Shown piece after piece: positions 1-9,600 of a DNA stretch of 28,088 bases. Source of the stretch: Irineochytrium annulatum (taxonomy: Eukaryota; Chytridiomycota; Chytridiomycetes; Chytridiales; Chytridiaceae). The position numbers and the translations under genes were made by a program. Under the pieces are notes generated by a model. That model had not been told where the DNA came from and ran no database searches. It saw only the letters and a list, made by a program, of their open reading frames with translations. How positions within the stretch are numbered: the first letter of the stretch is position 1; each line of letters starts with the position of its first letter. Where the stretch lies: NCBI GenBank assembly GCA_027600665.1, contig JADGJL010000266.1:1-28088 (forward strand), in the 5' to 3' direction.

Positions 1-657
1 CTACTAGGCGTAGTAGGCGTTACAAGGCGCATTTTAGGTGTATTAAGCTCAACTAGAATCAACAGAGAATAACCTTTTTTCCAACCTCAATTTATTGATC
101 AACACACACTACCTCCACACTACACACAGGCATCACAGTGGCGACTAGGTAGGTGCCAGGGCATTCCTGCTGCATATCCTTTTAACAAATGGTCCCTTTG
201 ATCCCGCCGAATAGGTTCAGCGGGAGAACTCCCTTTCAATGACAATTGACCTTTACGTTAACTTTCGCTCAGGTGGTCAGATTGGAGACCGACCTCAGCA
301 CGGTTATGATTTGTGTTAGTTATTTCTTTTGCCACCGAATTGCATTTCATCCAGAGGAAAGTATGCCGATATTGCCGAGATTGAGTACGAGATGATTAAA
401 GCTGAGTTTTGTTATCCCCCCTGGAAACGCCATGCGGAGGAAGATGGATCCTTCAGAGAGATTCACGATGGCCTTGACCGGCCTAGTAGTGAAAGTACCA
501 TTTTTTTGGGGCTAGCTGGTAGGATGTCGTGCGGCTGTTTGCCGAGGACGGCGAACTCAAAGAGTATTAACATTACTATCCAAATTGTAGCTAGATAACT
601 CAACAACCACAGAAGGTAGAATCCCCTGATGTCATATTTTCTTTCTAATGCATCCCA
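1..657. other. left-edge non-coding region
   Basis: No convincing gene seen. The stretch is more AT-rich than the genes to its right. A 67-codon open frame on the minus strand (463-666) has a hydrophobic run that could be one membrane span, and an 89-codon frame on the plus strand (329-598) overlaps it. Neither has a recognisable family or splice continuation, and I do not call either. The right end must contain the promoter of the HtrA gene that starts at 658. Confidence 0.5.
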
Positions 658-2413
658 ATGATGCAATCACGCGGACCCATCCTCGGCCTCGCACGATCAG
701 CGGGCCGCATCCACCCCCCACGCCGGTGCCTGAGCTGGCGCGGTGATGACCGCCACCTCGACGACCTGGGACCCCCTCCATCCCCGCGTCCCCGAGCGCC
801 ACGATCCCCCAACGCCTTCTGGCTGGGCATGACCCTCGGCTCGGCCGTGACCGCGGGGGCAATCGTTTGGTTCCGTCTCAGCCGCGGATCGTCGTCCTCC
901 ACCGGGTCCTCCTCCGCCGACTCGCCGCAGTACATAAACACGACCATGAGCCCGAGCGCCAAGACTGGCCGGTGGGGTCTACCGCTGGAGGTTGGGGACA
1001 TTGTGGAATCGGCCACGGCGCACGAGCCGCTGGCGACGCGGAGGGAGAGGAGGGTCGCGGAGCGGAGGGCGGAGGAGGAGGAGGCAGAGGCTTTGGTCGA
1101 GGCGAGGGCTGCCAAGGCCGCGAAAGCCGCTGGCGTGGCGGCGCCGTTGAGGTTTAATGGGGGGTCGTTTATCGCGGATGCGGTGGAGGGGGTTATGGAT
1201 TCGGTTGTGAACATCACGCTGGAGACTGGTGGGGCTTTCCTCTTGACGTTTTGAATTGGGACTGATGATTGTCATGTAGAGTCGTCGACGGCCTTCACGC
1301 GACGGAGCCTGGTGTCCTCCGGCTCCGGGTTCTTTATTGATCCAGACGGGACGATCCTTACGAACGCGCACGTGGTCAGCGACGGCACGGAGGATTCGAA
1401 GATGTCGGTCACAACGTGGGACGGCAGAGTGCACAAGGGCATCGTGCATTCGCTGGACGCGAAGAGCGATCTGGCAGTGGTAAAGATCGTGCAGGACCCG
1501 ACGAAGCCGAAGGAACATTGGCCGGCGGTCAGGCTTGGAGCGAGTCAGGATCTGAGGGCGGGGGACTGGGTGATGGCGATTGGGAGTCCGTTTGGGTTGC
1601 AGAACACGGTCACGGCGGGGATTATATCATCCGGGAGGCGGCGGAGCTCGGAGATTGGAGGGAGGGACTCGTCGGTGGAGTATCTGCAGACGGATTGCGT
1701 TATTCATTCTGGGAGCTCGGGAGGGCCGCTTATTAACCTTCATGGCGAGGTACTGGCACTTTTCGTGTCGGATTTTTTCTGACTCTTCAGGTGGTTGGAA
1801 TTAACACGACACGGGCGGAAAGCGAGGGAATTAGGTTTGTTTGATCTGCTTTGTGTTTTACTTACCTCGTTCTGCTAGTTTTGCAATACGGGTCGACAGC
1901 TCACTCAATATCATCCACCAACTCGTGCAAAAGGGATTCGTTCAGCGGCCGTGGCTGGGTACGTTGATTTACTTGGATCAAAGCTAAGGAAATTCTAGGT
2001 CTGAAACTTGTGTCGTTGAGCCCTCATGTTTGGCAGCAGCTGCGGTCTAAGGGCCCGGACGAATTTTTACCTAAAGTAAAGCACGGCGTCTTAATCACAT
2101 CCATCTTCCCGCGGTCACCGGCCGGCATCGCTGGATGCCTCGAAGGCGACGTAATTGTGGCCGTAAACAACACGCCAGTGTCTGCCACGTCCGAGGTACT
2201 TTCCCGCCTTTATATGCAATTCTGACCAGTCGAATGTAGATATACAAAATCATTGGGAAAAAGATCGGCGAGCCTATAAAACTAACCCTGAAGCGTCACG
2301 TCCCAGTCGATATGGACTGGGACGGCCGCGCGAGGACGTTCGAGCTCGTCCAAATAAACATCAACGTCACGGTCGAGGAGATGGACGCCGACCACAAATC
2401 ACTTTTCACATAA
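658..2413 (+). CDS. mitochondrial HtrA-type serine protease with one PDZ domain (HTRA2-like)
   Basis: Six exons: 658-1228, 1280-1749, 1791-1834, 1879-1958, 1999-2195, 2240-2413 (introns 40-51 nt), giving 511 residues in frame. The Arg-rich N-terminus with no acidic residues before about residue 30, followed by a hydrophobic span at about 53-73, resembles a mitochondrial presequence plus inner-membrane anchor, as in animal HTRA2/Omi. A charged, Ala/Glu-rich linker follows. The trypsin-like domain starts near FIADAVEGVMDSVVNI. The catalytic triad reads His221 (TNAHVV), Asp254 (KSDLAVV) and Ser337 (GSSGGPL); most HtrA proteases have Asn rather than Ser before the motif's catalytic Ser. GSPFGLQNTVTAGIISS is the usual activation-loop segment. 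One PDZ domain follows (GVLITSIFPRSPAGIAG, then EGDVIVAVNN) and ends near the C-terminus. Expected role: ATP-independent quality-control protease of the intermembrane space. This differs from yeast Nma111, which has a duplicated protease unit. It converges on thymidylate synthase with about 200 bp between the stop codons. Family call firm; compartment inferred. Two in-frame ATGs lie side by side at 658 and 661. Confidence 0.9.
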
Positions 2414-2620
2414 GCGACTCTTTCCGCGTTATTTAAGGCAAAGCAGTAATTAATATATTAATTTTGGCGAAGAAAAGTTGATGTGTCAAGCTACTAAGTG
2501 AGTAGTATAAGTTATAGATCAAGACGTCAAGCTATTTAATTTACGCGCTGTTTAACTAGAAAACGGCTTTATAAATAAAGGAGTGATTATAGATCTCAAC
2601 ATTGACGCTTGCCAAAATCA

Positions 2621-3819
2621 TCAAACACTCATCGCCATAGCAATCTTTGGGTGCGGGTCATACCCCGTCACATTGACCCTCCCAAAGCTCATACCCTCCA
2701 GCTCCTCCAGCGCCTTATCCACACTCCAGCCCCTCCTCTCCTCCCTGCTGCCCGTCGTATCCATCACCTCGATCGTCGGGAACTGCCTGGGCACCCTGCC
2801 CACCTGCTCCCTTAAGGCGTCAACATGATCCATATAAACGTGCGCGTCCCCCAACGTCATGATGAACTCGCCGGGCACGCAGCCCGTGACGTGGGACAGG
2901 AGGATAGTCAGGAGGGAATAGGAGGCCACGTTAAAGGGTACCCCCAGACCCATGTCGGCCGAGCGTTGGTAGAGATGGCAGGAGAGGCGGGGCGGGTTGT
3001 GGGTCGAGACGTGGAATTGGGAAACGAGGTGGCAGGGAGGGAGGGCCATTTTCTTCAGGTCTGGAGAATCAATGAGTTTTCAGTTTCGGTGTGTGGAAGG
3101 GGAAGCGGGAGGCATACCGGCGGGATTCCAGGCCGAGATGAGGATTCGGCGATCGGAGGGCGTCTCCTTGATCTTCCTGATGACCTCGCGGAGCTGGTCG
3201 ACGCCCTTGCCGGTGTAATCGGCGTCAGTGCCTTCGTACGTCGCCCCAAAGTGCCTCCACTGGAACCCATACACTATCATGCAGCCAACAATCAGCTTAA
3301 ATCGAAAAGTTTGGAACACGAACCTGGTCCCAGCTCCCCAACCCGATATTCATACAGTCCAACAGCGTCCAGAGCCTCCCTACTCCCGTTCGCGTCCCAG
3401 ATCTTCACACGTTTGCTCGAGAGCTCCAGCGCGTTTGTCGACCCGCGTACGAACCACATAAGCTCCTCAAAGACCGCGCGGAGCGGGACCCTCTTCGTCG
3501 TGAAGAGCGGGAAGCTACCGTCCGCGAGGTTGAAGCGCAGCTGAGGTGGGGAGAAGATCGACAGCGTTCCCGTTCCTGTGCGGTCCTTGCGGGGCTCGCC
3601 GGAGGATATGATGGTTGAGACCTGCGCGTGTGTTTTCGATCAGCATCCTTCCCGCCTCCCTTGCAGCATGTCCGAGAGTCACCATACCAAGCTCAAATAC
3701 TGCGACTCCGCATGCTCAACCCCAAGTCTGTTCCCAGCGTTGTACGGAGACGGGAACACCGCGGCGGGCCGCTGCTCGTGTTCTTGCTGCAGCTCGTCCT
3801 GCTGCTGCGAGGCGGTCAT
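2621..3819 (-). CDS. CDC21: thymidylate synthase
   Basis: Converts dUMP plus methylene-tetrahydrofolate to dTMP plus dihydrofolate, the only de novo source of thymidylate. Four exons on the minus strand: 3819-3688, 3621-3324, 3273-3118, 3060-2621; introns of 66, 50 and 57 nt; 341 residues. Conserved blocks in order: [20 protein letters not shown] (folate/dUMP contacts), [59 protein letters not shown], then the catalytic cysteine in [28 protein letters not shown], and a C-terminus ending [11 protein letters not shown]. The invariant C-terminal valine is present. A Gln/Glu-rich N-terminal extension of about 45 residues comes before the core. The stretch after PPCH ([22 protein letters not shown]) is a few residues longer than in human, but in frame. 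Start chosen as the first ATG upstream of exon 1; its 5' neighbour is the divergent p24 gene 59 bp away. Identification is very secure. Confidence 0.97.
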
Positions 3820-3878
3820 GGAGGCGATGTCCGATAAGTCGAAGGCCGCCGTCAACATTTTCGCGTCTAAATCCCAGA
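3820..3878. promoter_or_regulatory. 59-bp bidirectional intergenic promoter with MBF/E2F-like site
   Basis: This is the entire space between the start codons of the divergent thymidylate synthase (-) and p24 (+) genes, so transcription of each probably starts inside the other's 5' region. It contains TTTTCGCGTC at 3858-3867; read on the minus strand this includes ACGCGAAAA, which matches the MCB/SCB (MBF/SBF) core and an E2F-like TTTTCGCG. Thymidylate synthase is a classical G1/S target of such sites in budding yeast and animals. No TATA box seen. The function is inferred from position and motif only. Confidence 0.45.
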
Positions 3879-4860
3879 ATGGTCTTGACGTTGGCTGCGA
3901 TCCTGCTGTCGGTCGCCGTGTTGGGGCCTGTGGGAGTCAGGGCCGCGAATGCATATCAGATCAGGCTGCCGCCGCATGTGAAGGAGTGAGTACGGTTTGA
4001 TTTTGGGGCGTTTGATCGTTGTTTGCTGATGTTCCGCGAAGCTGCTTTTATGAGACCTTGCAGAAAGGAGGTAAACGCGTTGGAAAGATCTGAAGAGTGT
4101 ATAAATGGGTTTTAAATTTATCTGGATTTATAGACAGATTGGAGGTAAGCTTTCACTCCCGTAAGTACTCGCTAATTTTCTTGAAAAAAGATCGCGTATC
4201 AAGTCTATGACGGCGGGAACCTGGACGTCGACTTCTGGGTACTATTACCACAACAAAGTATCGCGTATGCTGAACATGTGAAGATTGCAGGACCCGACGA
4301 GCGCCCGATCCACTCCGAGCTCAAGAAGACGCAGACGACCTTCTCGTTCAACGCTGACCAGTCCGGAAAGCACTCGTACTGCTTCAGCAACATGATGTCG
4401 ACCGTCGCACAGAAGGCTATCACTTGTAAGCAGTTTCTTCCTCTCACGTCGTCTTATGGCAAAATGAAAAGTCACGGTGCATGGCCCCGATGAGCGGCAG
4501 AAGTTTGAGGAGAAGTACAAAGACTCCACCGGTAAGCTTGCTTCTTGTGACTTTGGTTGGTTGCTGATGACAACGACAGAGGACTTCCACACGCCCTTGA
4601 ACGAGCAGATCACCCGCCTCTCGAACAACCTCCACTCAGTGTTCGACGAGCAGAGCTACATGCGGGAAAGAGGTTTGGAGGACCTGGAACTGAATAAGTC
4701 TGACTTTTGAGAATCAGTGTTGGTGCATCAAAAGACAGCGATGAGCACGAACGGCCGGGTGGCGTGGTGGACCGTGTTTGAGCTAATCCTTTTGGCGGGC
4801 GTGGCCGGGTTCCAGGTGTATTATCTGATATCCTTTTTTGAGGTAAAGAGGATTATATGA
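3879..4860 (+). CDS. EMP24: p24 family cargo receptor, Emp24/TMED2 type
   Basis: Type I membrane protein of COPI/COPII vesicles, cycling between ER and Golgi and sorting GPI-anchored cargo. Eight exons: 3879-3985, 4042-4070, 4134-4144, 4191-4238, 4284-4425, 4472-4531, 4580-4672, 4718-4860; 210 residues, within a few residues of family length. Signal peptide at residues 1-22 (MVLTLAAILLSVAVLG...). GOLD domain: the conserved cysteine pair is in CFYETLQKG and HSYCFSN, with YQVYDGGNLDVDFW and SFNADQSGKH between them. A coiled-coil stretch follows (HTPLNEQITRLSNNLHSVFDEQSYMRER), then one membrane span and the cytosolic tail SFFEVKRII. The FF pair (COPII/COPI binding) and the basic pair match the FFEVRRVV-type tail of TMED2/Emp24. 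The third exon is only 11 nt. For intron 4, acceptor 4283 was chosen because it restores FWIAGPDE, the conserved order; the nearby AG at 4290 would break the frame. Confidence 0.93.
4134..4144 (+). other. EMP24: 11-nt micro-exon of the p24 gene
   Basis: Sequence ACAGATTGGAG, flanked by TTTATAG on the left and GTAAGC on the right. Joining it restores KGDRLEIAYQV, which matches the conserved p24 segment after the first GOLD cysteine; skipping it changes the frame (11 is not a multiple of 3) and removes this segment. Confidence 0.8.
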
Positions 4861-5064
4861 GCGAACAGATATCTGCTTTTGGCTGGGGCAGCACGTATAA
4901 TATATCATAATTCTCAGAGTATGAAGCTGTGTGCTATTAAACGTGACAAAAATTGCGTAGTATAGATAAAAGAACAAATGGATTCAACGAATGACAAAAC
5001 GATATAGTGCAGCCCAACCAATCTCCATCATGCCAAAATCTCCGCCCCCCAATGCAAAAAGCAC

Positions 5065-5892
5065 TTAATAAGAACAGCAAGCGTTGCTATTTCAATGAAT
5101 CAGTTCAGCGAAACCTCAATCGAATGACCAACCTCGACTTTGCCGTCTTATAAAACATCTTGGACTGGCTCGAAAGCACATCCGACCTCTCCACAAGGTC
5201 CTCCAGCTTTTCGCCCCTTTGCAACAGCGACTCCATCGTCTTATGCTGCACAACATCATCGTCAGCCCCTTGCACATGACTTTCCCCGCAGGTTCAAACT
5301 TACAAGCACAATCTTCGTCTCATCCAAGTCCCTCTGCACCCTCAACAACGGATCCGCCGCGTTCGGGTCCTGCACTTTGGCCAGATGCGCCTTCAACTCG
5401 GGGAACGAGCTGCTTGTGGCCGCGGGGGTGAGGGTGTTCCACTGAGACGAGGGGAACTTGCCGCTGAATTCCTCGAGGAGCTTGTTGAGGATCGAGAAGG
5501 CGGTCCGGGTCGGGTATTCTTTGTCGGTCACGATGACGCCCGTGAGGCCGTCGTGCCGGACGTAGACGTGGCCGAGGTATGCTGTGTTTGCATAAAAGGG
5601 ATCAGCCACTGTTTTTGCAAGTGTGCAAATCAACATCAGCGGTTTACTTTCTTGCTCCATGATCTTCTGCCGCATGCCCGGCTGAGTCCGCTCCGTCACG
5701 GTTTTGATGAAGAAGTTGAGGAACTCCTGCACGCTGCAGCGACGTGAAGTTCAGTATCTCCAGCAGATCCGTCGAGGTTGCTAGCAAATACCTTCCCCGC
5801 TGGAAGTAGTTGAAGGACATGAGGTCGTATTCTGCCGCGAGGAGCCTGATGTCGCTCGCTTTTGCGCTGACGGCGAGGCAGAAGACCTTCAT
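5065..5892 (-). CDS. YKT6: R-SNARE Ykt6 (longin-domain, prenylated)
   Basis: Five exons on the minus strand: 5892-5792, 5733-5648, 5581-5304, 5245-5133, 5086-5065; introns 46-66 nt; 199 residues, the normal Ykt6 length. The N-terminal longin domain reads [70 protein letters not shown]. The SNARE motif follows: [50 protein letters not shown], with the central R of an R-SNARE. Ykt6 has no transmembrane segment; it is palmitoylated and farnesylated on a terminal Cys-Cys motif and works in Golgi, endosome, vacuole and autophagosome fusion. Here the protein ends NACCSY: both cysteines are present, but the tail after the second one is a residue shorter than a classical CaaX box. Intron 2 (5647-5582) is 66 nt and stop-free, so retention would only insert 22 residues; splicing gives the conserved spacing. 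Confidence 0.94.
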
Positions 5893-6632
5893 GACGAGAT
5901 CAGGTCGAGTGGCGGTACTGAGCAAGCGAACTGCTGGAAGATTTGCTTGTCGTTCAAGCCTCTGCTTGAAAATTGTATGGAGGTGGGAGGTGAGGGAAGG
6001 CCATCGGGGCCGGTGGACAGGGGGCCGCTGGGGAGTTGCTGGGAAGGAGGCGTCGGGACGGCTGTTAACGTATGAGGGTCGCGCCTCTGGATCAGGACGC
6101 GGCTATCACGGGCGGTGTTTGCTCCGACGATAACTGCAATGACGCCAGTGACGAACTGCGGGTACCGGCCCTTGAGCCCCTCTGGTCCAGGACAGAGGCC
6201 CGATGGCAAAATCTCAGAGCAATCTTTCCTTACATCGATGAATTGGCCTGCCGGTATAATGGTAGCTTTACAACGTGTGGGGAAGCGTCGACGACGACGC
6301 TGTTGTAATATTTTGATTACTTTTTGGTCGAGATATAGTGTTGTTTTGTTACTTTCGTTGAGTAATGAAAAAGCATTGTTTTTTATGTTCTGACGTCGTC
6401 ACAGTGTCCGCGGAAATCGCACGCTCGGACACTATGGTCCGAATTGTATTTGACGACCAGATCACGACCGACCTCAGCGTTTCCTCAAGGCCTATCCCCA
6501 CGCCAGCGGGCGGGGTACTGATCTTCGAGCTGTCTGCGAGATCGTGACTAAGGCACGACTGTCTTTGTCGCGCAGTGATCGATTTGACCGGCGACGTCGA
6601 CTCTGCGTTCGGTATTGGGTGGTCCAGCGACA
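5893..6632. other. divergent spacer between YKT6 and MIF2
   Basis: About 740 bp between two divergent genes, so both promoters should lie here. A minus-strand open frame (5889-6209, 106 codons) overlaps the YKT6 start. It contains a hydrophobic run, FVTGVIAVIVGANTA, and a Pro/Ser-rich tail but matches no family I know. It may be a small upstream gene or an open stretch of GC-rich leader. I do not call it as a gene. Confidence 0.35.
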
Positions 6633-9600
6633 ATGGTCAACATGTCGAGCCAGGATGCGCAGGTCGGTTGCTTTTTTAGGCTTCGTGCTATTTCCGTCCG
6701 GAATTTTTTATTATTACCGCGAATGCAATAGCTTACTGATTGACTTTATCAGTCCCCCGAGGTGGCGGTGCGCCGAGATAAAAGCCAGAACAACCCTCGG
6801 CCGAACAAGTTCTTTGATCCCGGGAACGTTGGGCGGTAAGGATTAGTTCCTTTGATTGCTCTGGTTGTAGCAGTCCCTTTGGTTCATAGTTTGTGACGTG
6901 ACGCGCGTATATGCAGGAAAACGGGCTATCGTCCACGAGACGACGTGATGAGGGACGAGGATGGTTTTGAGGACATCGAAGATTTTTTCAAATCGCCGGC
7001 ACGCGATGCGGAGGGCTCCGAGTATCAAAGCGAGAGGGAGGACGACGACAACGACGTCGAAATGGAGGAGGAGTTTCCCGACAACGGACAGGTCTGTTTC
7101 TACCGTTTTCTGGTCATCGATGTTGTCGCGGGTCTGAAGAAATATTTTAGGACGGAGACCTGATCCAAACCGCTGATGGCGACGCCGTCCGCGTCCTGTC
7201 GAGGTCGCCCGACCCGCACCGCATTTCCCGCACAGTGGCCGCCACACCGTCATCCCGTCACGTGAGCACGAGCCCCATGCACGACTCACTTGCCGCCGCC
7301 GGGGAGTTTGCAGCAGGGGACCCATTCAAAAGCAGTTCCAAGAGCGTCCAGCGGTCACCTATACGCCCTCGGCAGTCGTCCGGCGCGGGCGCTCACTCCA
7401 CCGGTAGACGACGGGTGGCCCACCGTTCGGCGACACGGGGCAGCGGTGGTGCGGTCACGTCGCCGGTGTTGCGGAGTCACTCGCCGTCCGGGTGGAATGT
7501 CGCACCCGCGAGGCCGAGCCCGCTGCGGATTGCGAGCACGACGGACGGGGAGGATGTTGACGAGGAGATGGAGCGCAAACCGGTTGCGTCGAGGCCTGCT
7601 TCGCGGCAGTCGATGGCGGGAGGGGAGCGGGAGGGTAAGAAGGAGCGGCCTGCGTCAAGGACGTCGTGGCGGGAATCGATGACGAGGAGGTCGGACTCGA
7701 GGCGGGCTTCGCCCGATCGCGCCGAACTACCGGGGGACGGGCACCGGGAGACGCCCATCGGCGGGATGGTTGGTTACCGCGCCGACGAAGCCGGCGACGA
7801 CGATGACGATGACGCCCAGCACGCCTCAGATCTCGCCGAGGTTTTGGAGTTCTTCGACGGCGAGGAACGATTCAGCGGGAGCGATCGTCGACCACGGCGC
7901 AACCAGCCCACCGCCACCCCCGCGCCCGCCGGCATCGTCCCGCCCGAAGGATACGTCATGCTTCCGCGTGAGCTGGCAGAGCCGCTTTTGCAGCAGGCGG
8001 CGGCGAAAAACGCGCGGACGTTGCGGCCAGAGGCGCAGGCTGTTACGAAGGCGCGGGCGGAGACGTCCGACATTGGGAGGAGGTTGACGGCTGACTCCGT
8101 GGGCGATTCGTCCAATTTCGAGGACGCGGATGAGGATGAGGGAGAGGGCACTGCGGAGGGGCATAGGCGGGTGCAGGATAGGCCGGAGGTGAAGGCTCAG
8201 CTAAGGGACAACGCCGCCGCGAGGAGGTTAACGACGGATTCGGCCGGGGGATTGTCAATATTTGGGGATGCAGATGAGGGTGACGGAGGGGATGAGGAGC
8301 CCGCTCGCGAGCGGCACAAGATAGAGGGGCGCGGGAGCAAAGCGCCGTTGGCGGACGCGAGGTTTGGCAATAAGGATGGACGCCATGGCTCGCGGCAGCC
8401 GGTTGCTAGCAGGAGGGCAGGAGACCGCACCTTCTCGTTCGTCGCTTCCGCAACGGCAGAGACGACAACGGTCGAAAAGACGAGTGTGATGGCCATCCCA
8501 CCGAGGCCGAAGAAGTATCCGGACCCGCACAAACCCGTCGCGCCGATGGAGACGCCGTCAAAAGCCGATGCCGAGATCGTGGAGGAGTCCCCGCAGCTTA
8601 TCGTGGTAAATCTTGCGTGAGTTTGTTGGACGCTGAAACTTGCTGCAGAGCACCGCCAAAGGGGCCGGGCCTCGTGAAGAAGTCGCCGCCGTTGATAGTC
8701 GTACGGACGAGGAAGGCGCAAATGTGCCTGCAAATGTCACCGAGTCGCATAACGCTGAGGTCCAGGAGTCGAGCGACGAGGAACCCTTGTCGGCGAAGAA
8801 GAGAAGAGCCGCGCACACACTGAGAGGAGTTTCCGCTCGTCGGACTGTTACCGATGACGAGGATGCCGTAAACATAGGGCCAGACGAGGGATCGGCCAGC
8901 GTGTCACCTGATGTTGCAGAGCCGGATCACGACCCATCGGTGGAGGAGTCGAGCGAGGAGGAACTTCCGAAGGGAAAGAAAGGCCGAGCCGTTCCAAAGG
9001 CGGGAAGAAAAGGTATTATTTGCCCTGCTTCTGCTCCTAAATATTGCGGCACAGGGTCAAAGAAGGCAGGCAGTAACCCTACGGCCCCGAAGACTGCCAA
9101 GGCGGCCGGCAAGGTTCTCAAGCCCGCTAAAGGCGGCGTCAAGCGGTCCACAATCGTGGAGGGCGATGTTGCAGAGAACGGAAGGCCGAAAAGGGCGAGG
9201 ATCAAGCCGGTCGAGTATTGGAATGGGGAAAGGGCGGAATATGCTCGCCCGGAGTCGACTGGGTCTGACGATGCCGAGGGTGCCGGAATTAATGAGGCCA
9301 ATGCCAATAAGCGTGTCGGGCTTGTCGACGAGGTGGAGGTAAATGATGGTCCCGCTCTGGAATATAAAAAAGATGAACCGACGAAGAGGGGGAAAGGCCG
9401 TCCGCGAAAGCTAAAAGGTAATTGTCGACTATGGGTCGCTATTGTTAACTAGTTACGAAGGAACAAAGAAGGCAGAAGAGGAAGTGCGTCCGGCTCCGGT
9501 CACCTCCGTTCCACGCACGCCTAAAGATGATGAGGATGCATTGTTTAGAGGGCTGATAAATGAAGAAGGTCCCGGCACTCGTGCCGACGTTTCAGAGCCG

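Noticed and set aside
463..666. Minus-strand 67-codon frame with a hydrophobic stretch
   Set aside because: No family, no splice continuation, and overlaps the HtrA start; the hydrophobic run can come from AT-rich DNA.
645..1217. Long minus-strand open frame over HtrA exon 1
   Set aside because: Exact antisense of a well-supported exon; low-complexity Ala/Ser content from GC-rich codons.
2825..3544. 239-codon plus-strand open frame
   Set aside because: Antisense to the thymidylate synthase exons and reads through its introns; no protein-like content.
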